Shown piece after piece: positions 9,226-19,134 of a DNA stretch of 34,600 bases. The first letter of the stretch is position 1; every line of letters starts with the position of its first letter. Position numbers and translations under genes: made by a program. The stretch is from Myxococcales bacterium. Its GTDB lineage: Bacteria; Myxococcota_A; Polyangia; Polyangiales; Polyangiaceae. Location of the stretch: the NCBI GenBank assembly GCA_023248745.1, contig JAHFDZ010000027.1, forward strand, positions 1,082 to 35,681, given 5' to 3'. Below the pieces are notes generated by a model. The model made no database searches. It was given only the letters and a program-made list of their open reading frames with translations, and had not been told where the DNA came from.

Positions 9226-10136
9226 GCCGCGAAAAACTCTGCGAGTGCCCGGGCCGTGTGATCGGGAGCCTCTTCGGCTGGGCTGTGACCAACGTCGAGA
9301 AGTTCGAATCGTTTTGATCGAAGCTCTCGGGCCACTCGTCTTCCGACGGGAAGTGAATAGAGCGCATCGTGTTGACCCCAGAGCACCATCGAAGGGATGT
9401 CGATGCGTGGCAAGCTTGCGAGGAGGGCGCGCGAGTCGTTCATCGTTGATAGAGTTGCCCAAGCGGCTTCACGACCTTCGGGCGAGTTGAACTGAGCGTA
9501 CCACTGGTCGGCGTTAGCGAGCTGCGTGAGGGATGCGTGGCGATAGGTCGAATTTACCATCGCTCGAAATGTAACGCGTCCGGTGACTTGTCTGAGGAAG
9601 AGCTTGCCAAAGAGTCTGTTGCGTGACGCGCGCAGCGTCCAATGTTCGCCGGGCATGAAGTGCGGATTAATGAGCGAGAGTGAACGAACGCTCGCGGGAT
9701 GCTCGCGCGCGAGCTGAACGCCCACGGCGCCGCCGAAGCCATGGCCGACGACGTGAACGCGACTCTCGCCAAATGCTGCGATCGCGTCGAGCGCCACGTC
9801 TGCAAACGAGGCATAATCGTAACTAAAATCGATCGATTTATCGCTGCCCCCAAAGCCAGGCCAATCAAATGCAATGACGCGATACTTTTCAGAGAGCGCG
9901 AGCGCGACGGAAGTCCACGAAATATGGCTTTTGAGCACATCGTGAAGAAGTATGACGGCGTCGCCGCTGCCGATCTCAATGCCGCACAAACGGGGGCCTC
10001 GCGTGACGATATTTCGCGTCTGCCGTTCGAGATCTTGGCCAATGGGTAATGGAGGCTGTTCTATTTGTTCCATCTGTTGCGACGAGGCGGTCGAGCGAGC
10101 ACTGTACTTCGCCCACATGAACGCGTGGATGGGCAA
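9222..10136 (-). CDS. alpha/beta-hydrolase-fold protein with non-canonical nucleophile elbow (GHGFG instead of GxSxG)
   Basis: VILLHDVLKSHISW, IAFDWPGFGGSD, VHVVGHGFGGAVGVQLAREHP, VLWGQHDALYSLPVGRRVAREL, DVGHSPAEEAPDHTARALAEFF. Stop overlaps OppC-like start (ATGA). Start could instead be ATG 10073. Confidence 0.88.
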   Translation of the reverse strand: MPIHAFMWAKYSARSTASSQQMEQIEQPPLPIGQDLERQTRNIVTRGPRLCGIEIGSGDAVILLHDVLKSHISWTSVALALSEKYRVIAFDWPGFGGSDKSIDFSYDYASFADVALDAIAAFGESRVHVVGHGFGGAVGVQLAREHPASVRSLSLINPHFMPGEHWTLRASRNRLFGKLFLRQVTGRVTFRAMVNSTYRHASLTQLANADQWYAQFNSPEGREAAWATLSTMNDSRALLASLPRIDIPSMVLWGQHDALYSLPVGRRVARELRSKRFELLDVGHSPAEEAPDHTARALAEFFAA

Positions 10137-10155
10137 CTAAGTCCTTGCGTAGCTA

Positions 10156-10185
10156 TGACATAATTTGTCAGACCAGCGGTCTAAC
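10156..10185. promoter_or_regulatory. candidate operator/promoter region for the minus-strand hydrolase-ABC operon
   Basis: TGACA-TAATT-TGTCA perfect inverted repeat (10156-10170) overlapping GTcAGACC-AGC-GGTCTaAC (10167-10185), 20-50 bp upstream of the operon's first ORF. Confidence 0.4.
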
Positions 10186-10634
10186 TGTCTGAATTGAGGT
10201 CCATAATGAGTGTTTGCAAAAAAAATGCGAACGATGGATTGACCCAGTTCTTCCTCTTCCCATAGTTTGATTTTCGTTCAGTGGATCGTGCCGGCAATGT
10301 CCGGTGCAGGTCACCCGCGATGACCTCGTCCGTCAACGATCAAAAACGACGACTACGCAAACGAAGAAGTGAACGAAGAGCGGACGGGTGAATAGCGGGA
10401 TTCTGTCGAGCGGTCAGCGACGGAGTGGGAATGAGAGGACATGTGGGACTCGACGTGAGCCCTGCATGCAGACTTGCGTCATGTTCTGTCTGCACTGAGG
10501 AACGGTCGCGTCGTAAAGAAAATTGACGACAGTAATACCGCGAATTGAGCGGCGGCTTGACCTGGAAGCGCACACTGCGCGCTGAGGCGGCGCGCAGTGA
10601 TGACCTTTTGTCTAAAGACCGGGAGGAAGTGACG

Positions 10635-11264
10635 ATGGATCCAAAGAGCGTTGCAGATGGACAGCAGACCGAAGGGTCGCTGGCGCTGGAAACCGTGGAA
10701 GCCGAGTCTACTGAGCAGGTCACCCGCGAGCAGCGTCGATCGCGTCGGAAGCGTGCCGTGCGGGCGCGTACGATCAGCGTAAAACGCATGACCAAACGGG
10801 AGCTGGAGCTCGGTCGGTTGCTCTATCCGGACATGGAGGAAGAGCCCCGGCCGCGAACGCGCGAAGCATGCGCAGGTGGTGAGAGGCCTTGCCCTTATGT
10901 ATCGTGCAAGCATCACTTGTTTCTCGATGTCTCGGCGCGAACGGGCGCAATCAAATTGAACTTTCCCGACCTCGAAGTTTGGGACATGAACGAAACGTGC
11001 GCCCTTGACGTCGCCGATCGTGGGGGAACCACCCTCGAGGAAGTGGGCGCGATCATGAATCTCACGCGCGAGCGCATCCGTCAGGTTGAGGTCAAGGGAC
11101 TTGCCAAGTTGCAAGCGCTCAAGGACATGCTGGCGCTGCGCGACTACGTGGATGAGGGGCCAGTCGGTAAGCGCCGCTTACCTGTGCTCACAGCGCGCGT
11201 CGTCGATGACGAAGACGAAGACGAGAAGTCTTCGGAAGTCGAAGAAGCCGACGCCGATTTTTGA
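10635..11264 (+). CDS. sigma-70 region-4-like DNA-binding protein
   Basis: ATG 10635 preceded by [91 protein letters not shown] (sigma region 4 HTH); acidic C-terminus [19 protein letters not shown]. Confidence 0.85.
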   Translation: MDPKSVADGQQTEGSLALETVEAESTEQVTREQRRSRRKRAVRARTISVKRMTKRELELGRLLYPDMEEEPRPRTREACAGGERPCPYVSCKHHLFLDVSARTGAIKLNFPDLEVWDMNETCALDVADRGGTTLEEVGAIMNLTRERIRQVEVKGLAKLQALKDMLALRDYVDEGPVGKRRLPVLTARVVDDEDEDEKSSEVEEADADF

Positions 11265-11371
11265 CAAAGCCTGCCTGTTTTCGTCGATCCCGGGAGCGAT
11301 CGAAGGAGAATCAAGCACGCTTTTGCAAGACGCATCTTGACCCCCTGAAATGAGGAGCGTACCGCCATCTG

Positions 11372-12928
11372 ATGGCGATTCGAACTGCGCTCCTCTCTGT
11401 TTCCGACAAGACGCACCTCGTACCCTTCGCCCGTCGGCTTGCGGCGCTCGGTGTTCGCTTGTTGTCAAGTGGCGGAACTTTCAAGGCACTTCACGCGGAA
11501 GGTATCAAGGTCGAGGCTGTAGATGCCTATACCGAGTCACCCGAAGTGATGGCGGGTCGGGTCAAGACGCTTCATCCTCGCGTGCACGGTGGCATCTTGG
11601 CGCGGGAAGGAACCGACGAGAAAGATCTCGCGCGCATCGGCGCCGAGTTCATCGACCTAGTCGTCGTCAATCTCTACCCGTTCGAGCGAACGCTCGCCGA
11701 TCCGAAGTCCACCTTCGAAGAGCTCGTTGAGAACATCGACATTGGTGGTCCTTCGATGCTTCGCTCTGCGGCGAAGAACCACGCGCGCGTGACGGTGGTT
11801 TGCGATCCCAACGACTACGATTCTGTTGCCAAGCAACTCGAAGTTGAAGCGGTGGTGTCGGGCGGCCTTCGCAAGCAACTCGCTGCAAAGGCGTTCGCCC
11901 ATACCGCCGCGTACGACGCCGCGATTTCGGGTTGGCTCTCCAAGGAGGGTGAGAATCCGTATCCGCAGTTCCTTACGCTTCCGTACGAGCGTGCCTACAC
12001 GCTCCGCTATGGCGAGAACCCGCATCAGACGGGTGCTTTCTACGTGGAGCGCGGAGCACCTGCAGGTTCGCTCGCGCGCGCCGAGAGTCTTGGGGCCGGC
12101 GGCAAGGAGTTGAGTTTCAACAACTTGGTCGACGTCAATGCCGCGCTCGACGCCGTTCGCGAGTTCGACGATCCCGCGGCCGTTGTGGTGAAGCACACGA
12201 ATCCATGCGGTGTTGCGACCGCCGCTTCACTTGCGCACGCGTATCTCAAGGCACGTGAGGCGGATGCGTTGAGCGCTTTTGGTGGCGTTGTAGCGTTCAA
12301 CCGCGAGGTCGATGAGGCAACCGCAAAACTCTTGGCCGAGACGTTCCTTGAGTGCGTGATCGCACCTTCGTTTTCGTCAAGTGCATTGCCTATCTTGCAC
12401 GCGAAGAAGAATTTGCGGTTACTCGCAACAGGGGCGTGGCTCGACGCTACTCACGATGCACTCGATTTTCGACGCCTGTCAGGAGGCATCGCGGTTCAGT
12501 CGCGCGATCGAACGGCAGGTGGCGAGGTGCGCGGTGGGAAGGTTGTGACGAAGAAGCAGCCGACCGAAGAGCAGTGGCGAGCGCTTGAGTTTGCGTGGCG
12601 TGTCTGCAAGCACGTGAAGTCGAACGCGATCGTTCTTGCGGCCAACGATGATCTCGGTGCCGTCACACTTGGCGTCGGAGCCGGGCAAATGTCGCGTGTC
12701 GTTTCGGTTGAACTTGCAGTCAAGAAGGCAGGCGATCGAAGCCGAGGTTCTGTGCTCGCGTCAGATGCATTCTTTCCGTTTCCTGACGGTCTCGTTGCCG
12801 CTGCAACGGCCGGAATTGTTGCGGTTGCCCAGCCTGGTGGAAGCGTCAAGGATGTTGACGTCATTGCAGCCGCAGACGAACTGGGCGTCGCGATGGTGCT
12901 GACTGGGGCGCGGCATTTCCGCCACTGA
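11372..12928 (+). CDS. purH: bifunctional phosphoribosylaminoimidazolecarboxamide formyltransferase/IMP cyclohydrolase
   Basis: Full-length 518 aa: [120 protein letters not shown]. Confidence 0.98.
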   Translation: MAIRTALLSVSDKTHLVPFARRLAALGVRLLSSGGTFKALHAEGIKVEAVDAYTESPEVMAGRVKTLHPRVHGGILAREGTDEKDLARIGAEFIDLVVVNLYPFERTLADPKSTFEELVENIDIGGPSMLRSAAKNHARVTVVCDPNDYDSVAKQLEVEAVVSGGLRKQLAAKAFAHTAAYDAAISGWLSKEGENPYPQFLTLPYERAYTLRYGENPHQTGAFYVERGAPAGSLARAESLGAGGKELSFNNLVDVNAALDAVREFDDPAAVVVKHTNPCGVATAASLAHAYLKAREADALSAFGGVVAFNREVDEATAKLLAETFLECVIAPSFSSSALPILHAKKNLRLLATGAWLDATHDALDFRRLSGGIAVQSRDRTAGGEVRGGKVVTKKQPTEEQWRALEFAWRVCKHVKSNAIVLAANDDLGAVTLGVGAGQMSRVVSVELAVKKAGDRSRGSVLASDAFFPFPDGLVAAATAGIVAVAQPGGSVKDVDVIAAADELGVAMVLTGARHFRH

Positions 12929-12932
12929 TTGG

Positions 12933-13760
12933 ATGCGGCGCCAGCTAGCTGTCGGCATACTGGCAGTCCTTTGTGGCTGCCGTAATCAGTCGCTCCATAG
13001 TGCGGAAGCAGGAACGCAAGGCAACGCGTCAACCCCGGCGCCTTCGGCAGCGTTGGCGTCGGCGGCTCCGAAAGTACGACAGACGAAGTTTGCGGCGGAG
13101 CGACTCTCGCTTGGCCAAGGCGATGAGGCCATCCTCGAACTCCCATTCGATGCTGTTGGTCGTAGGCCCATTCTTGTTGCGGTTCATGGTGCTGGCGATC
13201 GACCCGACTGGGCATGCGGTGGATGGCGTGCGATTGCGGAAGGCTACCCGTTCATCATTTGCCCTCAGGGTTCTCCAGGTGGAGGGGTGTACTGGTGGCG
13301 ATCGTGGAAAGACCTTGAGCGCATCGTCGATCGTTCTTTGGCGATTGTGAAAGAGCGCTACGCCGACTTCGTGGCTGATGGGCCAATCGTTCTTGTGGGG
13401 TTTTCGATGGGGGCTTCGAACGTTGCGGTTCTCGCAAGCAAAAGGTCAAGTGACTTCCCTTTTGTCGCGTTGGTCGAGGGCGCTTATGACACGGGCGGCG
13501 CGTTCGCGAATCCCTTCGCGAAAAGTGGCGGCAAGCGCGTGCTTCTGTCTTGTTCAACGGGCAACTGTGAGGGACGCTTTGCGTCTGCGCGTGCGTCGAT
13601 CGCGCGAGCGCACATCGATGTGCGCGTTTCGGATTCGGGTAGGCACGGGCACAATCTCGATAAGCCCGAGGCGATGCGTGAGCCGTTTGCATGGCTCGTT
13701 CGCGACGATTCGCGCTGGGCAGGATTGCCGGCAGCAAAGAAGCTCGAAGCTCAACCGTAA
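12933..13760 (+). CDS. putative lipoprotein, alpha/beta hydrolase fold
   Basis: MRRQLAVGILAVLCGCRNQ lipobox; PILVAVHGAGDRPDWACGGW; VLVGFSMGASNVAVLA nucleophile elbow; SDSGRHGHNLDKPEAM. Confidence 0.8.
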   Translation: MRRQLAVGILAVLCGCRNQSLHSAEAGTQGNASTPAPSAALASAAPKVRQTKFAAERLSLGQGDEAILELPFDAVGRRPILVAVHGAGDRPDWACGGWRAIAEGYPFIICPQGSPGGGVYWWRSWKDLERIVDRSLAIVKERYADFVADGPIVLVGFSMGASNVAVLASKRSSDFPFVALVEGAYDTGGAFANPFAKSGGKRVLLSCSTGNCEGRFASARASIARAHIDVRVSDSGRHGHNLDKPEAMREPFAWLVRDDSRWAGLPAAKKLEAQP

Positions 13761-13837
13761 GTTTGCTTGCAAGGTCATTTGCCGTTGCAACGAACCTATG
13801 GAGCATCTGCAAAGCGTACTGACGCGCACATGCAAAC

Positions 13838-14854
13838 GTGTCCGTGTTGTCAGACTTGAGGTACGTTTTGCGCGTGCGTTGCCCTATCCTTTTTGCAATC
13901 GCTGCTTCGGTCGCCACCACCACAGTCCTCACTCACTGCGGCGCGCGCACAGGCCTTGATGCGCCTGTGAGCGATGCAAGCGTGCTCGATGCAACGACGG
14001 ATGCACGCGACGCAAGCGTCGATGCTCCCGTCGATGCAAATGACGGCGCGCTCGATGTGGTTGATGCGCTGCCTCCCATCGACTCAAGCTTCAGCGATGT
14101 CATCATCACCGACTGCCCGACCGCAGACGTGACGTTCATCTATCTCTTGTCGAATGAGAATGACCTGCTCAGTTTCAATCCCGCGACGCTCGCTGTAAAA
14201 ACGATCGGTCGTATTAACTGCCCCGGTGCCGGAACGGCAACGCCCTATTCGATGGCCGTCGATCGCAAAGGCATCGCGTATGCCGTCTTTACGGACGGCA
14301 AGCTCTATCGCGTGAGCACCGCGAGTGCGGCCTGTGTTGCAACAACCTTCGTTCCGGGTCAGCAAGGGTTTACGACATTCGGAATGGGTTTCGTTGCAGA
14401 CACGAATGGTGCCGATCAGCTTTACGTTTCCGAAGCGAGCTTTGGTGGCCCTGGTGGCGCAGAGTCGGAGGGCCTCGCAAGGATCGATACGTCGACGTTC
14501 AAACTCAATTTCGTTGGCAAATTTTCGCAAACCGTGAATCGATCCGAGCTCACAGGTACCGGAGCGGGACGCCTCTTTGCGTTCGTGCTCCCCTCAACGG
14601 GTACGGGTTCTCGTATCGACGAGATCGACAAAACGAACGCGAAAAACATCGCGCAAAGTGTGCTCAAGACCGGCAGCGCGAGTTCTGCGTTTGCGTTCGC
14701 GTTCTGGGGTGGCGATTTCTGGCTGTTCACCTCCCCCGGAGGTGCAACGTCGGTGACGCGCTACAAGCCCGCCGATAGCAGCGAAACCGTGGTGGCAACC
14801 CTGCCGCAAACGATTGTCGGTGCCGGCGTCTCAACGTGCGCGCCTTCCAACTAA
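13838..14854 (+). CDS. putative lipoprotein with Asp/Ala-rich linker and beta-propeller-like C-terminal region
   Basis: VATTTVLTHCGARTGLDAPVSDASVLDATTDARDASVDAPVDANDGALDVVDALPPID, then repeated strand-rich segments (YLLSNENDLLSFNPATLAVKTIGRINCPG...). The start codon is uncertain. Confidence 0.75.
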   Translation: MSVLSDLRYVLRVRCPILFAIAASVATTTVLTHCGARTGLDAPVSDASVLDATTDARDASVDAPVDANDGALDVVDALPPIDSSFSDVIITDCPTADVTFIYLLSNENDLLSFNPATLAVKTIGRINCPGAGTATPYSMAVDRKGIAYAVFTDGKLYRVSTASAACVATTFVPGQQGFTTFGMGFVADTNGADQLYVSEASFGGPGGAESEGLARIDTSTFKLNFVGKFSQTVNRSELTGTGAGRLFAFVLPSTGTGSRIDEIDKTNAKNIAQSVLKTGSASSAFAFAFWGGDFWLFTSPGGATSVTRYKPADSSETVVATLPQTIVGAGVSTCAPSN

Positions 14855-14935
14855 ATTATTATTGCTCAAGCGTTTGGGAGCCCGACCGTTCCTCAAGGCG
14901 GGCCATAACTACGCGCCCACTTTCTTGAGATCCGT

Positions 14936-15718
14936 ATGCGCATAGCTTTTTCATCGACTCAGGTGAACGTACCTGCTCGCTTGCCTCCAGGGCAGGCCGA
15001 TACAGGTCATACGAGCCCGTCAGCGGACGGTGAGCTCGAAGCGAGTGCGTCATTTCGGGTCCCGCCACAGGAGGTAGTACCGAAACCTGACGGTCAAGCT
15101 GCGGTACGAAAACCTCCTCAAGGTGGGCAAGTACGCGGCACGAGTGATCCTCGTTCCTCTGGTCCTGGCGGACTCCAACCGCGATCACTTGGGGGTGCGC
15201 CACCGCCGCGCGCGCTCCCTCCAGGAGTCAACGCGCCATCGCCACTCAGTGCGGAGGTTGTAAGTGAGACACAACCGGGCGCGCCGCAACCGGTTTACGT
15301 GGTGCTTCAGTGGAACGTTCAGCTTCCGGGACAAGTCATCAGTGGGCAGACGCCACCGACTTGGGTGCAAGGGGATCTGGATGTTCGCGCGCAAGGATCG
15401 CCGGACGCGCAACCCGCACCGAGAGGCGCGCGCGATGCTCCTCCTGCGCAAAATTTCCCCCTTCAGCCGCAACCGGCGCCTCTGCCAACCAGGGTTCCAA
15501 CGAACGTTCCGGTTGCTGAATTTGTCGGTCAAGCGTTTGTGGCGGTCGACGATCGCCGTCAGGAAGGCATCCACGAAAGCGATCGCGAACGGCCGCGCGA
15601 GGCGAGCGCGTCAACGTCGCGTGTTCGTGCAAGTTATCGACGCTCTTGCCCCGATGACGTTGCCGCCGCAGCCGATGGTTGTGCGCCTCGCAAAGAGCGT
15701 ATCGTCACGCAGGGTTGA
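14936..15718 (+). CDS. hypothetical Pro/Gln-rich protein (uncertain)
   Basis: 260-aa ORF, the longest and most continuous frame between 14.86 and 15.74 kb. No recognisable domain; competing short ORFs on both strands. Confidence 0.35.
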   Translation: MRIAFSSTQVNVPARLPPGQADTGHTSPSADGELEASASFRVPPQEVVPKPDGQAAVRKPPQGGQVRGTSDPRSSGPGGLQPRSLGGAPPPRALPPGVNAPSPLSAEVVSETQPGAPQPVYVVLQWNVQLPGQVISGQTPPTWVQGDLDVRAQGSPDAQPAPRGARDAPPAQNFPLQPQPAPLPTRVPTNVPVAEFVGQAFVAVDDRRQEGIHESDRERPREASASTSRVRASYRRSCPDDVAAAADGCAPRKERIVTQG

Positions 15719-15744
15719 GCGCGTCGAACTCAAAGTCGTAGCAG

Positions 15745-18249
15745 TCACTCCCCCTCGGGCGGAAGCGGCCAATCGCCAAACTGCATTTCGATGACGTCGC
15801 CAACGCCTGCAAAGGCTTCAACGCCTTGGCTTCCAACGCGCACACGAAAGCCCGCGACCGACGGGTAGGGCGTTCGCGTTGTTGCGGTCAACGTTGTCGC
15901 TGTGACATTGCGTTGCAACCGTTCGATCACCACGCGGTGATGATCGAGCAGCTCAATTGTAACGAGCCCGGGTGACTTTTGGAACGCGATCGCCAGCGAT
16001 CCTCTTGCCTCGTTGTCCTTTGCGGCCGAGAACGTTCCCTTGACGTCGAACGTTGCAGGCTTGCTCGCTACAAAGCTGTTGACCCATGGCGATCGCTTGC
16101 CCGGTGCCGCCGCCGCGGTTTCGTCGGTGAGGCGCTTCTCTACTGAACCGTCGGTTTCGTAGGCGTCCGCAATGGGGCCCACCGCCACGCGTGGCTCGCC
16201 ACCTGTGTCGATCACGAAGACGCCAAGACGTGGCGCGCCTGCTCCGACGTAGGCAACTTTTTTTTCGAAACCCGATGTGAAATAGTCCGCGATGAAGCTC
16301 GCACCCTTTAGTCCATCATCTTGACGAGTGCGAAACGCGTCGAAGTACCATCCCGTGTACGTGGGTCCTCCGTCCGACGAGCCTGGTGTGATTTCCGCCA
16401 CCATTGAAAGAAACATCTTCTCGTCGTTGCTTAGGGCTCGCCCTTCGAGTTCGTGCTGCCCAATGACGCGCAAGGTTCGAAGTGTGCGCGAGAGATTCCC
16501 AAAGTAGACAGACGCATGCGTCTCGTCTTTCGGGTCGAGATGCTTCAGCGTGATTGCACCACGCTCTGCGTACTTGATGAGCGCATCGTAAGTTCCGATT
16601 GCGGGTTCGACGTACCCATCAGGAATTTCACAGCCTCCTTCGCTGTACGCTTGTCCTGCCATCAGAACGTAATTGTGACGCATCTGCGCGTACCCCGCGA
16701 CGACGGTGTTCATCTGTGCATCGGCGTAGGCATCAGTGTCCATATACGAAGGTGTTGTTCCGTCGGCCTTCTTTGCCGCGCTGCGAACGGCGGTGAGCCA
16801 GATACTGTAAAGATCGTTGCCTTTCTGCTCGATAATTTTGCGACTGATCCCGAGTTGCGGCTCGAGCGTCGGATACTTTTGTAGGTCGTGTTCGAGGTAG
16901 GTTTTTGCGCGATCGACGCCGAGCACAAACGCAACGTCGGCTGCGCCCATCATGTGACGTCCCTTGACTTCAGAATGGGTAAGAGGGCGAAACGCTGCAG
17001 TATCGGGCACAATGCGCGGTCCAAGAAACGTCGCGATTGCGGGCAATTCGACTGATCCTTCGGGCATATAGTGAATGCGCGCAGTGCGGTGGAAATCGCT
17101 GCCAATCGCCGCTTTGAGCTTCGGAAATTCCGCTTCGCTCAGCTCTGCGATCCCGCCCTTTTTTCGTAACATCGCGAGATCAGAAATCGTGACGTCTTCA
17201 CGCCTGCCCGCGAGGAGGCCCCACGCTTCATCAAGCTTGTTGACGTTGTCCGCCATGTCGGCGCGTGCTGCTAAGTCGGATAGCGCGAGCGCAACGACAG
17301 CTTCTCGAGGTGTTTCTAATGGCTCAGGAACGTCGCCAGGTTGCGAGCTTCGAGAGGATCGCGACACCAAGTTGAACTCGAGTCGCGACAGCCACATGGC
17401 CGCACGGAAGTAGCGCTCGAGACCCTTTGTATAGTGACCGCGGGGCTCGTACTGCGACCAGTCGACGATGCGAGGCCGGCCGAACAAGTCGACTTCGGCC
17501 ATGCCGCTGGCACCGTTTGCGGCTTTGAGTAACGCGCTCGTGTCGACGCCAAACGCGCTTGGTAGTTGCTCACCTGCGAGCAGTGATTGCGCCACGGTGA
17601 GATAGAGATCGAGATCACGACCGAGGGCGCCTGCGTAGCCTCCTTCGGCGAGCTTGCACCGCATCGCGGCGAGTGTGACGCGAAGCATTGGCTCGAGCGA
17701 ACGGCGCTCGATGTCGGCGATGAGTTGATCGTTCGAGACGTAGATCGCATGCAAAATCGAATCGGCCGAGACATAGAGCGGCAGCTGCGATTGATAGATT
17801 TCGTGGTACGCGCCTGCGTAGTTCGAGAACGACCAACGAGGCGAAACAACGAATCCGTTCTTCGAGAGGAGCGCGCGTTCCTCTTTCGTCAGCGACAGCC
17901 TTCGGTCGACGCGATCGAGATGGCGAGGCTTCGACTTCTTGTTCCAAGGCTTGCGCGGCACAATGGGCTCGTCGCTCTTGCTTGCGAGGAGTCTGGCCTG
18001 TACGCGGCTGAGATTCGAGTCGGCGATCTCGCATAGATTCTTTTCGTCCCAAGGTACGGCACGTCTGTCGGCTCCTTCCGGCGGCGGCTCCTGTTCGGAT
18101 GCTGGTGGAGGCGAGGGGACCTGGCACGTGGCCTTGTTTCCGCTCGTCGGCAGCGAAGGCGCCGTGGTCGGCGTCAACTTGCTCGCTAGTTGTGGGTCCG
18201 GCGCACACGCTGACAGGCTGAGGAAGACGAAAAGTCGTGTTTTTCTCAT
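15745..18249 (-). CDS. DUF3160 domain lipoprotein
   Basis: ORF 15745..18270; likely start MRKTRLFVFLSLSACAPDPQ at 18249 (lipobox LSAC). DUF3160-like NGFVVSPRWSFSNYAGAYHEIYQSQLPLYVSADSILHAIYVSNDQLIADIE. Confidence 0.82.
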   Translation of the reverse strand: MRKTRLFVFLSLSACAPDPQLASKLTPTTAPSLPTSGNKATCQVPSPPPASEQEPPPEGADRRAVPWDEKNLCEIADSNLSRVQARLLASKSDEPIVPRKPWNKKSKPRHLDRVDRRLSLTKEERALLSKNGFVVSPRWSFSNYAGAYHEIYQSQLPLYVSADSILHAIYVSNDQLIADIERRSLEPMLRVTLAAMRCKLAEGGYAGALGRDLDLYLTVAQSLLAGEQLPSAFGVDTSALLKAANGASGMAEVDLFGRPRIVDWSQYEPRGHYTKGLERYFRAAMWLSRLEFNLVSRSSRSSQPGDVPEPLETPREAVVALALSDLAARADMADNVNKLDEAWGLLAGRREDVTISDLAMLRKKGGIAELSEAEFPKLKAAIGSDFHRTARIHYMPEGSVELPAIATFLGPRIVPDTAAFRPLTHSEVKGRHMMGAADVAFVLGVDRAKTYLEHDLQKYPTLEPQLGISRKIIEQKGNDLYSIWLTAVRSAAKKADGTTPSYMDTDAYADAQMNTVVAGYAQMRHNYVLMAGQAYSEGGCEIPDGYVEPAIGTYDALIKYAERGAITLKHLDPKDETHASVYFGNLSRTLRTLRVIGQHELEGRALSNDEKMFLSMVAEITPGSSDGGPTYTGWYFDAFRTRQDDGLKGASFIADYFTSGFEKKVAYVGAGAPRLGVFVIDTGGEPRVAVGPIADAYETDGSVEKRLTDETAAAAPGKRSPWVNSFVASKPATFDVKGTFSAAKDNEARGSLAIAFQKSPGLVTIELLDHHRVVIERLQRNVTATTLTATTRTPYPSVAGFRVRVGSQGVEAFAGVGDVIEMQFGDWPLPPEGE

Positions 18250-18316
18250 GGGTCTCTTGTGCTCAAGCATATGCGTGAGAACGCCCGACCGGCTGCGCTT
18301 CTTCGTTTCGGACGCC

Positions 18317-18335
18317 CTTCACACTTCTTCACACT
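18317..18335. promoter_or_regulatory. candidate OmpR-family direct-repeat operator between divergent DUF3160 and Spy-like genes
   Basis: CTTCACACT T CTTCACACT: two identical 9-mers with 10-bp periodicity. Confidence 0.35.
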
Positions 18336-18415
18336 GATCCGGCAAGAGTCTTAACAACCAGGACCGATAGTTCTCTTGTCGGCGTCATCGTCTCGCCGCC
18401 AAAGGAGAACTTGCA

Positions 18416-18907
18416 ATGATTGGTTTCATCGTTGGAACGCTGTGTCTGGTCGGATTGGTAAAGGTTGCGCGAGGAGGCTTTGGTCGCCGTCGGTTTGCCT
18501 ACGCGGGTGGTTGTCATGGCGGGTACGGTGGCCACCAAGGGGCGCCCGGACCGTCATTTCGCGGCTTTGGAGGACCGTGGTCCATCTTCGAACAGCTCGG
18601 TCTCACCCGCGATCAAGCCAAAGCATTTCGCGGACTCAAAGAAGAGTGGATCGACGCAGCATTCGCCGCGCGCAAGTCGGTGCAAGTTGTAAAGAACGAT
18701 GTCGCGAGCGCGTTGCGAACGGACTCGTTTGACGAAACGCTTGTTGGCGAAAGCCTCGCGCGTTTCGACGAAGTGACCGATGCGTTCAAGAAATCGATGC
18801 TTACGTCGCTTGCGAAGGCTCACCAAGTGCTTGATGCGCGTCAACGCGAGCGACTTGCAGAGCTGCTCGAGGACGGCGGTCTATTTCGAGGCCGACGTGG
18901 TTGGTGA
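18416..18907 (+). CDS. Spy/CpxP-like periplasmic metal/stress sensor protein
   Basis: RBS AAAGGAG; Gly/His/Cys-rich N-terminus (YAGGCHGGYGGHQGAPG); helical LTRDQAKAFRGLKEEWIDAAFAARKSVQ...LDARQRERLAELLEDGG; immediately upstream of a two-component system. Confidence 0.75.
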   Translation: MIGFIVGTLCLVGLVKVARGGFGRRRFAYAGGCHGGYGGHQGAPGPSFRGFGGPWSIFEQLGLTRDQAKAFRGLKEEWIDAAFAARKSVQVVKNDVASALRTDSFDETLVGESLARFDEVTDAFKKSMLTSLAKAHQVLDARQRERLAELLEDGGLFRGRRGW

Positions 18908-18929
18908 CAATTTGTAACAAGGAAAGATC

Positions 18930-19115
18930 ATGAAACGAAAAATTGCCATCGCCCTCTTGTCGCTCGGAACCATTGCAGGCTTCGCATGTGGATTTCATTC
19001 TCTACGTCGCGGAATTGCTTGTCACCGTGAAAGGCAGGACACTTTCGAACGCCACGTCGCTACGATTTGCACCGACGCTGCGCTACGCGCAAAGCAAGAT
19101 ACGAATCGTGACTGA
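18930..19115 (+). CDS. small secreted/membrane hypothetical protein
   Basis: 61 aa, AAGGAAAG RBS, signal-like MKRKIAIALLSLGTIAGFACGF, co-directional between the Spy-like gene and the response regulator. Confidence 0.6.
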   Translation: MKRKIAIALLSLGTIAGFACGFHSLRRGIACHRERQDTFERHVATICTDAALRAKQDTNRD

Positions 19116-19134
19116 TGAACAGCGTGAATCTGTC

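Noticed and set aside
12933-13760. Second alpha/beta hydrolase as a possible pseudoenzyme
   Set aside because: It keeps a canonical G-F-S-M-G elbow and HG motif, so nothing indicates inactivity.
14875-14905. GCCCG...CGGGC as a terminator after the propeller-like lipoprotein
   Set aside because: Only 5-bp arms with no T-tract; too weak.
15185-15574. 129-aa minus-strand ORF, and 15264..15794 + ORF
   Set aside because: Arg-rich compositional ORFs competing with each other; no domain or RBS, weaker than 14936..15718.
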